The notes under the pieces were generated by a model. That model saw nothing but the letters and a program-made list of their open reading frames with translations. It did no database searches and was not told where the DNA came from. 64,000 nt of DNA, from NCBI GenBank assembly GCA_965223305.1, contig CBDCWT010000011.1:62001-126000 (forward strand). Direction: 5' to 3'. Positions 18,838 through 26,483 of this stretch are shown here, piece after piece. A program made the translations under genes and the position numbers. The DNA comes from CBDCWT01 sp965223305. Its GTDB lineage: Bacteria; Planctomycetota; Planctomycetia; Pirellulales; Pirellulaceae. Positions within the stretch are counted from its first letter, which is position 1. Every line of letters begins with the position of its first letter.

Positions 18838-18928
18838 GCGTGATTTCCTGTTTCGTCACTCTCCCCTCGGGGAGAGTCGGCCCGAAGGGCCGGAGAGGGG
18901 GCGCCCCTCGCCGGACGCTAAGCATCGG
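18838..18928 (+). repeat. 91-bp hairpin block, copy 2
   Basis: Near-copy of 18180-18270 in the same orientation, sharing GCGTGATTTC, the CTCTCCCC/GGGGAGAG hairpin, GGCCC-GAA-GGGCC and CCGGACGCTA. The third hairpin of copy 1 is degraded here. Confidence 0.68.
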
Positions 18929-18974
18929 TTTCGCTGGGGAACCGTGGGCTAACGCCCAGCGGCTGATTTGCAGC

Positions 18975-18999
18975 GTAGCCGAACTCGCCAGAGTTTGGC
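18975..18999 (-). repeat. short interspersed repeat (about 25 bp), copy B
   Basis: Reverse-complement copy of the segments at 3351 and 23157; on the plus strand it reads GTAGCCGAACTCGCC then AGAGTTTGGC. Confidence 0.6.
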
Positions 19000-19005
19000 G
19001 GATTG

Positions 19006-19110
19006 CATAAAGCGTAGTAGCTGCACGACCTCGAGAGCGGGAGGGTGAGGTGGATACTGGCAAGTTTGGGTCAACATGAAGCGCAAAGGCTGCACGACCT
19101 CCGGAGCGGG
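19006..19110. repeat. two 36-bp direct repeats 69 bp apart
   Basis: Segments 19006-19041 and 19075-19110 both read CAT-x-AAGCG, then GCTGCACGACCTC, then GAGCGGG, with about seven mismatches. They lie upstream of no called start; the nuclease-like gene reads toward them and ends at 19163. Confidence 0.55.
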
Positions 19111-19162
19111 GCTCGCACCTGCGGCCTCAAACAACTAGGAGACGGCGCTGCAACGTGTGGAT

Positions 19163-19828
19163 TCAGTGCGTTGGTGCGTAGAGCAAGGCGTTCCCCTCTT
19201 TGCCGACCTGACAGACAGCGCCGGTCTGCCTAAGGCAGTAGGCAATTCTCTGCGCATTCCAGCGGGAAACACCTGCCGCTTCGGCCAGGTGCGCCGTATT
19301 GAAGGGAATCGGCAGTTCACCCGGAATCAACGGCCACAGATCGGCGGCAGCACGAAACCGATAAACTCGCTGGAGCCCCGTCAACTTCTGGTCTTCGACC
19401 TGATGGTCATTCTTCCTCCATCTGCGGCGCCGGCCATGTCCCGGATAACGCCACTCCTCGATATCGACTAGCAGCACCTCGAGCGACAGATTCTGATGGG
19501 GGAAGACGCGCGTGAAGTAAACCAGCTCTTCGAATAGGTCGAGTACGCTGCCTCGCTTTGGACTACGCCGCCGGCTCAGAACCCGTCCACCTTTGGCATC
19601 CTGCTTGATCAGCTGCTTGCGGCGGATGATCGGTTTTACGACGAGCACACGATGATGCTCAATCAGGTGTCGCACTTTGTCGCGAATCGACGCCAAAGAA
19701 CCGTGTTGAATTTCGATGAGCTGCTCGCCACATACAACGTCGATCCGGTACCGACCGAGCGGCGCCTCCACCTTCGCTTCCCCATCCGCGTAGAGCTCTT
19801 TCAGCTGGCGGTGCAGGGAAGTCTCCAT
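19163..19828 (-). CDS. unrecognised protein, PD-(D/E)XK nuclease-like N-terminus and winged-helix-like C-terminus
   Basis: I cannot assign a family by name. The ATG at 19828 gives 221 residues beginning METSLHRQLKELYADGEAKV. Residues about 20-45 read PLGRYRIDVVCGEQLIEIQH. The spacing of Asp and the Glu-x-Gln pair fits a PD-(D/E)XK-type catalytic strand pair, and SIRDKVRHLIEHHRVLVVKP could be the following helix and strand. Basic sequence (PGHGRRRRWRKNDHQ, about residues 128-142) lies in the middle. The C-terminal third, AHLAEAAGVSRWNAQRIAYCLRQ, looks like a DNA-binding winged helix. A role in cutting or binding DNA is inference. The gene is isolated: repeats lie downstream and a 180-bp palindromic element lies 129 bases upstream. 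Confidence 0.7.
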   Translation of the reverse strand: METSLHRQLKELYADGEAKVEAPLGRYRIDVVCGEQLIEIQHGSLASIRDKVRHLIEHHRVLVVKPIIRRKQLIKQDAKGGRVLSRRRSPKRGSVLDLFEELVYFTRVFPHQNLSLEVLLVDIEEWRYPGHGRRRRWRKNDHQVEDQKLTGLQRVYRFRAAADLWPLIPGELPIPFNTAHLAEAAGVSRWNAQRIAYCLRQTGAVCQVGKEGNALLYAPTH

Positions 19829-19957
19829 AGATCTCGGTCGCCGACAGAAGTGCATCGAGAGCCGGGCATTCCCAACTGCTGTGAGAACTCCAGCCTGGCG
19901 TTTCTCAACCTCGCCGAGCTCAGAACAGCGTTCATAGCGGCTCGCGAATCAACGACT

Positions 19958-20137
19958 TGACCCGAATTATTCATGAGCGATCTGCTGCGAGGTCGTAAGT
20001 CCGTCCGTGGCTTCGTCATGCTTCACAATTCTCCCTCGACGTATTGCTTCAATACGCCTGCGGGAGAATTGCTCGCCTTCCTTGCCACGAACGTACTTAC
20101 AACCTCTCGCCACGATCTTCATGAATAATCCGGGCTA
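19958..20137. repeat. 180-bp palindromic interspersed repeat, copy 2 of 3
   Basis: Same element and same orientation as 882-1061 and 50429-50608. The left end is slightly decayed (TTGACCCGAATTATTCATGA); the right end is CATGAATAATCCGGGCTA. The centre is CGTATTGCTTCAATACG, one position off a perfect palindrome. It occupies part of the 568-base gap between the nuclease-like gene and pyrE; the rest of that gap shows only the hairpin at 20350. Confidence 0.88.
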
Positions 20138-20349
20138 AGTTGCTGATTGAGTACTACATCCGTGTGATGCGAGAGCCCCTCGAGAAAATCGACAGGCTGC
20201 TAACCCTATCGGCCCGCCAGCCGACTGACTGCAGTCGATTCGAAAGAAAACGGGGACGAGTTGGCGAACCGAAGACGAACGCGACCAGCCGAGCTTGGCG
20301 AGGTGCGGCGCCGCCTCACTAGGCAGCCAAGAATCGCAGCACGATTGCA

Positions 20350-20378
20350 GCTGCGCAACGGGTTTCCACCCGTGCAGC
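20350..20378. terminator. hairpin just downstream of pyrE, possible terminator without T-tract
   Basis: The stem is GCTGC + ACGGGT paired with ACCCGT + GCAGC, a four-base loop TTCC and a three-base bulge. It starts 18 bases beyond the pyrE stop on the minus strand. No run of T follows, so intrinsic termination is uncertain. Confidence 0.35.
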
Positions 20379-20396
20379 CTCTTGCGCCGACTGGGC

Positions 20397-20951
20397 TCAT
20401 TCGACGGGCTCGATCCCGAGGTCGCGGACGGTGAGCAGCGACGTCAGCTGGTACCCCTGCTTGTCGAAGGCCTCCCGTCCACCCTCGAGCCGGTCGATGA
20501 TCGCCACGACCTCTTGAACCTGGAGGCCGGCAGCTTCAGCCCGTTCGATCGCCCGCAGGGAGCTGCCGCCGGTCGTCACGGTGTCCTCGACAATAACCAC
20601 CCGGTCACCGGCGTAGACGGGCCCCTCAACGTCCTTCCCCTTCCCATGCGCCTTTGATTCTTTGCGAACGATGAAGCCGCGGAGGGGTATGTTGCGCTGA
20701 CCGGCCACCGTGATGACAGCCGCTGTGATGGGATCCGCACCGATCGCCATGCCGCCAACGGCGTCCGGGAGCCGCCCCTTCAGCAGATCCAAGATCCCTG
20801 CAGCAATCAGATTCGCGCCTTGTGGATGCAAGGTCACCTGGCGGCAATCGAGATAGAAGGAGGCTTTCTTGCCTGACGCCAGTGTAAAGTCACCGAACTC
20901 CAATGCCCGCTCCCGTACGAGGTCCATCAACACCTGTTTTTGAAACACCAC
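20397..20951 (-). CDS. pyrE: orotate phosphoribosyltransferase
   Basis: PyrE joins orotate and PRPP to give orotidine 5'-phosphate in pyrimidine synthesis. The 184-residue protein has the type I phosphoribosyltransferase PRPP loop VVIVEDTVTTGGSS near residue 117, the flexible-loop Lys/Arg segment RKESKAHGKGK near 97, and the N-terminal FTLASGKKASFYLDCRQVTL near residue 22. Length fits the short bacterial form (about 180-215). The ATG at 20951 opens with a Phe-Gln-Lys helix typical of the family. It stands alone, divergent from tRNA-Leu upstream. Confidence 0.95.
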   Translation of the reverse strand: MVFQKQVLMDLVRERALEFGDFTLASGKKASFYLDCRQVTLHPQGANLIAAGILDLLKGRLPDAVGGMAIGADPITAAVITVAGQRNIPLRGFIVRKESKAHGKGKDVEGPVYAGDRVVIVEDTVTTGGSSLRAIERAEAAGLQVQEVVAIIDRLEGGREAFDKQGYQLTSLLTVRDLGIEPVE

Positions 20952-21062
20952 CCGTCCTCCGCAAGGTAAGCCACGGTTTCGGCAAGAAGTCCGCGTCTAT
21001 TCTAGCCAGCGATGGCCACACCGGTACCACGGCCCTGGCGCCTCCGGCCTTCCGGCGGGGCA

Positions 21063-21090
21063 TTGACCGTCGACTCTGCTGACATAAACT
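21063..21090 (+). promoter_or_regulatory. sigma70-type promoter for tRNA-Leu
   Basis: A TTGACC -35 (21063-21068) and TAAACT -10 (21085-21090) are separated by 16 bases. The tRNA begins 18 bases after the -10, leaving a short leader, as expected for a single tRNA unit. Confidence 0.5.
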
Positions 21091-21107
21091 GTGATGTTCT
21101 GTCCAAG

Positions 21108-21191
21108 GCGGGTGTGGCGGAACTGGCAGACGCGCATGGTTGAGGGCCATGTCGGGGAAACCCGGTGGAGGTTCGAGTCCTCTCACCCGCA
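21108..21191 (+). tRNA. tRNA-Leu, anticodon GAG
   Basis: The acceptor stem pairs GCGGGTG (21108-21114) with CACCCGC (21184-21190), and the discriminator is A at 21191. The D-arm region TGGCGGAACTGGCAGACGCG is typical of leucine tRNAs. The anticodon stem CATGG/CCATG encloses the loop TTGAGGG, giving anticodon GAG at 21142-21144, which reads CUC and CUU. A long variable arm (GTCGGGGAAACCCGGT) and the T-arm GGTTCGAGTCC follow, consistent with a class II tRNA of 84 bases. The CCA end is not encoded. It lies alone between divergent pyrE and a downstream membrane-protein gene. Confidence 0.95.
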
Positions 21192-21425
21192 CTGCTACAA
21201 CTGTGCAGAAAGCAGGCCTCAACGGCAGTTGAACTCTTTGCCAGCTGCACAGCTATTCAAGGGACAAGCACTGCCGGACGTGGTCGCAAAGGAGAGCGCG
21301 ATCGGGCGACTAGTAGTGCTGACAAATTCTAATCGATGGGATCGGCGACGAAGCGGGGCGGTTTGGCGGGAGGTGGGGCCCACCGCAGCGTTGTCTAGAG
21401 AGCGCGGTCGAGAGCGGAGGGCCCG

Positions 21426-22091
21426 ATGCCGATGAACGCCGCGGGTGAACAAGAGCTAACGCCGCGGAGTGCACGCACCGTCGTCTCCTTGTGCATCGCC
21501 GTCCATCTCTTTCTCGTTGGCACGGCGATGCTCTCAAGTCGCGCCCGCTCTGAGCTGGGCAGTCGGCTGTTGTCTCGCTTTGCGTTCTACACCCAAACGC
21601 TGAACCTCGATCTCAACCTCGACTTCGCTCCGTACCATCTAACTCATGCTACCGTGGCGGATGTGGATCATCGCCTCGAAGTGCTACCGCGAGATTCCGA
21701 ACCAGCAGAACCATCGAACTGGATCGTGTTGCCCGCCGGCGGCTTTCGCGGCGGCGAACGATACCAGCGATATCAGCGTCTAGGCCGTTACCTGGGCCTG
21801 CTGGCGGACGACGACGACGACAGCGCGGCGAGGATAGCCCGCAGTATCGCAGAGCACTTTCTGCACGCCCGGGAAACTGCACCGGCGCAGGTCCGGTGCC
21901 GTCGCCACCTGATGCAGGATTGGGAAGTGGTCGACGGAGGAACGGCCTCAGAACAAGATCCCAACAGCGAGATCTACTTCCGCATTCCCTACGCTGCCAA
22001 CTGTGTTGAACGTCGAGACGGAGGCGTGGACATTGTGAAGGTCGAGCGTTCCAGTCACGTGGCGCCACCAAACGCTGAAACCACACCATGA
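21426..22091 (+). CDS. hypothetical protein with one N-terminal membrane helix, partner of HTTM protein
   Basis: No named family is recognised. The 221-residue product has one hydrophobic segment, about residues 19-36 (VVSLCIAVHLFLVGTAML), followed by a soluble, probably extracytoplasmic domain. The loop DDDDDSAARIARSIAEHFL is unusually acidic. A GGAGGG ribosome site precedes the ATG at 21426. Its TGA overlaps the start of the HTTM gene in an ATGA, which indicates translational coupling and suggests a two-protein membrane complex. The function of the pair is unknown. Confidence 0.75.
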   Translation: MPMNAAGEQELTPRSARTVVSLCIAVHLFLVGTAMLSSRARSELGSRLLSRFAFYTQTLNLDLNLDFAPYHLTHATVADVDHRLEVLPRDSEPAEPSNWIVLPAGGFRGGERYQRYQRLGRYLGLLADDDDDSAARIARSIAEHFLHARETAPAQVRCRRHLMQDWEVVDGGTASEQDPNSEIYFRIPYAANCVERRDGGVDIVKVERSSHVAPPNAETTP

Positions 22092-23107
22092 CAGCTAAGT
22101 CAATCGCATCTGGCGGAACTAGCCTAGGAGATTACCTGAGGGGCCTGGGCACACGAATGAGCGCTGGTTGGGACCAGTTTTGGTTCTTGCCGTCTGACCC
22201 ATCCACCGTCTGCCTACTACGAGTCGTCTGCGGCGCAGCAGCGGTCATCTACGTGCTGTCACATAGTCCAGACCTGGTGACGTGGTTCGGGCCGCGTGGG
22301 TTATTGCCGGTCGAGACAGTACATCAGCTTTCAACCACGTCGCTGGAAAACGTGGCGGGCTATCGTTGGTCCTATTTCTACTACGTCTCGGATCCCAGCC
22401 TACTGCAGCTGGCTCATTTCGCCGGGCTCCTGGTCGCTGTTGCCTTCACCTGCGGAGTCTTCACTCGCCTCACTGCTGTCATGACGCTTGTCGTGATCCT
22501 GTCATATATTCATCGTGCGCCCATGCTGACAGGACTGTGGGAACCCGTGCTGTCGATGTCGCTGCTGTATCTCTGCTTTGCACCGTGCGGAAGGAAATGG
22601 TCTTGGGACCATTGGAGGCGCAGCCGAACAGCACCCGCCACCGAGGTGGACCGGAGTAAGTCGGTCGCCGCCACCGTGGTGACGCGTCTCATGCAAGTCC
22701 ACCTTGCCGCTCTCTGCTTCACGATGGCTCTGACCAAACTGGCCGGAGAAACATGGTGGCTCGGAGAAGCGATGTGGTGGTTAATCGCACGCACCGAATC
22801 TGGATTGGTGGACCTGACAGGGCTACGTTCCGCCTTTCTCGTCATCAACGGTTGGACTCACGCGGTCGTCCTGTTTGAACTCGGTTTCGCGCTGCTGATC
22901 TGGGTGCGATCAGCCCGGCCAATTCTGTTGCTGGTCGCGGTGTTGATGTGGGGCTCGCTGGGCCTAGTCACTGGACAGCTGGGTTTCTATGGCATGATGC
23001 TGGCTACGAGTCTGTGCTTTTTGGACGCGGACCACCTACGCGCCCTTGGGTTAGGAGTCGCCCAACGGCAAGTTGCCGACATTCGCCCCCTCACCCAACA
23101 CCGTTGA
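22088..23107 (+). CDS. HTTM-domain membrane protein (vitamin K-dependent gamma-carboxylase-like)
   Basis: The 339-residue protein has about seven hydrophobic segments and the signature of the HTTM (horizontally transferred transmembrane) family. A first helix LLRVVCGAAAVIYVL is followed by TWFGPRGLLPVETV near residue 75, RWSYFYYVSDPSLL near 98, and late helices with HAVVLFELGFALLIW and LGFYGMMLATSLCFLD. HTTM domains are related to gamma-glutamyl carboxylase but most bacterial members have no proven reaction. The start overlaps the preceding gene by four bases (ATGA). Downstream is the short repeat at 23157. Confidence 0.88.
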   Translation: MTAKSIASGGTSLGDYLRGLGTRMSAGWDQFWFLPSDPSTVCLLRVVCGAAAVIYVLSHSPDLVTWFGPRGLLPVETVHQLSTTSLENVAGYRWSYFYYVSDPSLLQLAHFAGLLVAVAFTCGVFTRLTAVMTLVVILSYIHRAPMLTGLWEPVLSMSLLYLCFAPCGRKWSWDHWRRSRTAPATEVDRSKSVAATVVTRLMQVHLAALCFTMALTKLAGETWWLGEAMWWLIARTESGLVDLTGLRSAFLVINGWTHAVVLFELGFALLIWVRSARPILLLVAVLMWGSLGLVTGQLGFYGMMLATSLCFLDADHLRALGLGVAQRQVADIRPLTQHR

Positions 23108-23156
23108 GGATTTCCTGGAGCCGAATTAGCCAGAACTCGGCCGAGTCGGCAAGCCG

Positions 23157-23181
23157 GCCAAACTCTGGCGAGTTCGGCTAC
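23157..23181 (+). repeat. short interspersed repeat (about 25 bp), copy C
   Basis: Reads GCCAAACTCTGGCGAG then TTCGGCTAC. It matches 3351 in the same orientation and 18975 in the opposite one. A partly inverted relative, AGCCAGAACTCGG, lies 24 bases upstream. Confidence 0.6.
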
Positions 23182-23311
23182 GATGCTTGCATTGCTTATT
23201 CTGCTAACCGACAATGATCCGTTGGTCGGGTTGACCTACAGGCCAGTTGATAGGTCGTCCCAACCAAATGAGTGCGTGTTCCGGTAGCTGATGTTCCAAG
23301 GACTTTCTCTC

Positions 23312-24220
23312 ATGTCGTATCCTATCGACCGAAGGTGTTTTCTTGGCAAGACCTTATCACTTACCACCGCAGCGGTCGGCGTGAGCTCGGCGTCGTCGTG
23401 GGCGATTGAACCTCTCGTTCGTAACGGTAAGTCGAAGTTCAAATTCAGCCTGGCAGCGTACAGCTATCGCAAGTTGCTCAGCGGCGAGAAGGCTACGCTC
23501 GACCTGACTGATTTCATCCGCGACTGCGCCGACATGCAGCTTGAGGCCACCGAGCTGACCTCATACTATTTCCCGGAGGAGATAACGCCGGAGTACTTGC
23601 GCCAACTCAAGCAGTTGTGCTTTCACTTGGGACTGGACATCTCGGGGACGGCCGTGCGCAACGACTTTGGGTTGCCGGTTGGAGACAAACGCCGCGGTGA
23701 CATCGAGCACGTCAAGCGTTGGGCCGATTACTCGGAGATCCTGGGGGCTCCGGTAATTCGCGTCTTTGCCGGACATGTGCCTAGCGGTGCCGATCCAACC
23801 GAAGTCCATCGCAGGATCGTGGCCGGGATGGAAGAGTGCTGTGACTACGCGGGACAACGCGGCGTTCACTTGGCATTGGAAAATCACGGCGGCCCGACGG
23901 CAACGGCCGACGGTCTGCTGGCAATCGTACGGGATGTTCAGAGTCCCTGGTTCGGCATCAATCTCGACACCGGCAACTTTCACACCGACGATATCTATGG
24001 GGACCTCGAAAAAGTCGCGCCGTATGCTCTGAACGTGCAAATAAAAGTCGTGGTTACGGGACCTGACGACCAGAAGCAGCCGGCCGACTTCCCTCGGCTG
24101 GCGGAGATACTCCGCCGGGTCGACTATCGCGGCTACGTCGTGCTGGAATACGAAGAAGCGGAAGACCCAAGGAAGGCGTGCCCTGGATTCGTTGAACAGA
24201 TGCGATCGGCATTTGCCTAA
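23312..24220 (+). CDS. sugar phosphate isomerase/epimerase (xylose isomerase-like TIM barrel), Tat-exported
   Basis: The 302-residue product starts MSYPIDRRCFLGKTLSLTTA, a Tat-type signal, and continues into an AP-endonuclease-2-type TIM barrel: FKFSLAAYSYRKLLSG near residue 49, DMQLEATELTSYYFP near 80, APVIRVFAGHVP near 148, VHLALENHGGPTATADG near 192, WFGINLDTGNFH near 220, and GYVVLEYEEAEDP near 275. The conserved Glu and His of the metal site are visible in ALENHGG and in the DTGNFH and EYE strands. It probably isomerises or epimerises a sugar or a keto-sugar outside the cytoplasm. An AAGGA site lies nine bases before the ATG at 23312, preferred over 23291. Confidence 0.86.
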   Translation: MSYPIDRRCFLGKTLSLTTAAVGVSSASSWAIEPLVRNGKSKFKFSLAAYSYRKLLSGEKATLDLTDFIRDCADMQLEATELTSYYFPEEITPEYLRQLKQLCFHLGLDISGTAVRNDFGLPVGDKRRGDIEHVKRWADYSEILGAPVIRVFAGHVPSGADPTEVHRRIVAGMEECCDYAGQRGVHLALENHGGPTATADGLLAIVRDVQSPWFGINLDTGNFHTDDIYGDLEKVAPYALNVQIKVVVTGPDDQKQPADFPRLAEILRRVDYRGYVVLEYEEAEDPRKACPGFVEQMRSAFA

Positions 24221-24270
24221 CTGCCTGTTGAAATCGCGAGGCAGCCACCGTACCCACGCGCCAAGCCGGC

Positions 24271-26280
24271 TCAGTGGCGGAGTTGCCACGTCTCGCTGAA
24301 GAAGTCCGCCGCCACGATCCGTCCAGGCGAACGATCGTCCGGCGGTTGTCGAATGTCGACGATTGCCCAGTCCGGCAGCTTGGGGTTTTGCAACGAATTC
24401 GTGCGATCATGCGCCTCGCGAAATGTCGGGCCACTGTTGACAACAAGGTACTTCTGCGGATTCAGCGGATTGGGATAGATCAACACCGGCACGTGGGTTG
24501 CCGAGGAGAAACGCCGCTGACCAACCTGGAGCTGCGTCGGAGTCCACTGAAGCGGCAGAGCTCGCGAGCCGTGCTCGGAGAAAACTCGCCGCAACACAAG
24601 GTTGGACTGCGGATCACCCCACGCCACCAAGTGGTACCGCTGTAGATCCTGTTCGCTGACTTCCGAATCCTGCTTGATGCGGACTTCGCCGCGGTACAAC
24701 GCCCGCCATCGATCGCGGGTGTGAGTCAGTTCGAAGTCAACCCACTCCTGCACTTCCGGCGAGCTGGCAATGCCGCTGGGCGCGACGACCAGGAAGGGCT
24801 CACAAAACGCGTCGTCGATCGGCCCTTGAAGCCCTGGACTCTTTCGCGAAGCGGTGGCCGCCGGGGGTCCCTCGCGCCAGCCTGCAGCCAAGTGAAGCTC
24901 TGCGGTGGACAGCGGTGAAGCACTGTTGGCAACGACAATTCGCTCGCCGTCGATCTCAATCACCGTGTTGCGCATGTCCGGCCAGGGGGACAGTCGCAGC
25001 GCCGTGACATTGCGAGTCGACAATCGCAGTTGCTTGTCGCGAACAATCTCGGCATCGACCCGCGCGTCCTGCCAATGTGCACCCAACCCTCGGATCTCGA
25101 GCCAGGCGAAACGATGGTACCGCAGGGTACGTGTCTGTAGGCTGATCTTCGCTGGCGTTCGCCTACGGCCCTTCTCCACAGCCTGACCAACTCGGCGCAC
25201 AATCTCGCTCAGCGTATCTGGATGGTACTTGTGCCCCATCCCTGGACCGACAAGGTGTGTCAGCTCCCGACCTTCGTTGTGGAACGCCGCCTCCATAACC
25301 CGCGCAGCCTGGATCTGTTTGTCGTTTTCGCCGCTGTAGGCAACCACCGGCACGTTGAAAAGATTGCGGACGTAGTTCGGTACGTCGTAAATCCCCCACA
25401 GCGCCTGCTCGTAGGATGGAGGATAGTCAGCGGGTTCCAGGCGATTGTATCGGGCTGTTTCGGCAAAGCCGGCACCCGGGCTGATCGCGACCCACTTGTC
25501 GGCGTAGTGCGCACCGAGATGCCAGGCGCCGGCACCCCCCATCGAAAAGCCCATCAATGCAATACGGTCTCGATCAATGTGGTACTGGGATGCCACGTGC
25601 TCGATCGCTTCGAGCACATCGGTTTCACCTGCCGATTTATAGCCCAAGCAGTGACGGCCGAAAGGATGCAAGACGATCGAGCCGGGCGGAGTAACCGTCC
25701 CATCTCGGTGCATTCGGCGGTGCAAAAAATGAAGATCGGTGACGCGGTCACCACGCCCATGCAGCCAAACATACAACGGTGCGGGGCGATCAAAATCTAG
25801 ATCGTCGGAGATCCACAGACCATACGGCTGAAGGGAGTCGTCAATCGAAGAGCGGAAGCCGCGGACCACTAGACCGTGACGGCGTCTCCAGGGCGTCCGA
25901 TTCGATCTGATCGAATCGAGACGGCGTTCAGCCTCGTCAAGCGCTTGTCGAGCTACTTCGAAATCCTCGGGACTATAGAACTCGTTGTGCCGCAGCGCGA
26001 ATGAGACAGCCTTAGCGAAGATCAACACATCGGGCGCCTGCGCGTGATCTGAGATGATGGCCAATGCCGGCTGCAAAGCCGCTATCCGCTCCCGCAACTT
26101 CGCGTATTCCGCTGCTGGCAGCTCGGCACCGGGCGGTGGAATTCGGCGCTCGATCTTGGGCTCCGCACCCACGAGAAGGGGCGTGCCAGCCAACAACGCC
26201 AGCCCCACGCAACCGACAATGCGAAATAGGTCAATGACGCCCAGCTGTCGCGGTATAGGTGCTATTCGGCGCTGATTCAT
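24271..26280 (-). CDS. prolyl-oligopeptidase-type alpha/beta-hydrolase with C-terminal extension
   Basis: A predicted secreted hydrolase of about 669 residues from the ATG at 26280, after which a hydrophobic signal follows (IVGCVGLALLAGTPLLVGA). The hydrolase domain has APLYVWLHGRGDR near residue 170, DRIALMGFSMGGAGAWHLG near 249 with the nucleophile Ser, an acidic AYSGENDK near 320, and GPGMGHKYHPD with the His near 350. The following 300 residues are a beta-rich region. No strong ribosome site is visible; upstream ATGs at 26331 and the frame to 26358 remain possible. Substrate is unknown; esterase is more likely than peptidase. It is convergent with the isomerase-like gene and divergent from the isochorismatase-ThuA gene. 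Confidence 0.85.
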   Translation of the reverse strand: MNQRRIAPIPRQLGVIDLFRIVGCVGLALLAGTPLLVGAEPKIERRIPPPGAELPAAEYAKLRERIAALQPALAIISDHAQAPDVLIFAKAVSFALRHNEFYSPEDFEVARQALDEAERRLDSIRSNRTPWRRRHGLVVRGFRSSIDDSLQPYGLWISDDLDFDRPAPLYVWLHGRGDRVTDLHFLHRRMHRDGTVTPPGSIVLHPFGRHCLGYKSAGETDVLEAIEHVASQYHIDRDRIALMGFSMGGAGAWHLGAHYADKWVAISPGAGFAETARYNRLEPADYPPSYEQALWGIYDVPNYVRNLFNVPVVAYSGENDKQIQAARVMEAAFHNEGRELTHLVGPGMGHKYHPDTLSEIVRRVGQAVEKGRRRTPAKISLQTRTLRYHRFAWLEIRGLGAHWQDARVDAEIVRDKQLRLSTRNVTALRLSPWPDMRNTVIEIDGERIVVANSASPLSTAELHLAAGWREGPPAATASRKSPGLQGPIDDAFCEPFLVVAPSGIASSPEVQEWVDFELTHTRDRWRALYRGEVRIKQDSEVSEQDLQRYHLVAWGDPQSNLVLRRVFSEHGSRALPLQWTPTQLQVGQRRFSSATHVPVLIYPNPLNPQKYLVVNSGPTFREAHDRTNSLQNPKLPDWAIVDIRQPPDDRSPGRIVAADFFSETWQLRH

Positions 26281-26483
26281 GAAGGAAACCTGAGGTGTCG
26301 TCGCCGGTGTCGCGGCGAGCACGGCCTGCATGGTAACGCACGATTGGCGCGCGATCAAACGGCGCCGCGCGGCACCGGTCGAGCCGCATCGCAGTCCTGG
26401 TTGAAAAAACCAATGGTTGTTCGCAGGCGGGATCGGTACACTACATCGCAGATCGCCTCCCCACCATTCACGAGGACTAGATT

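Larger units (their letters stand above)
17822..19162. other. repeat-rich region without supported genes
   Basis: This 1.34-kb stretch is filled by short word-like repeats, duplicated hairpin blocks and small direct repeats, listed separately. The long minus-strand frame from 18801 into 17770 encodes repeated HQTGTEPT and PVCYLL-like words that follow directly from the DNA repeats and has no domain-like segment, so I do not call it a gene. It could supply the promoter of the phosphoesterase gene at 17821 at its left end. Confidence 0.7.
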
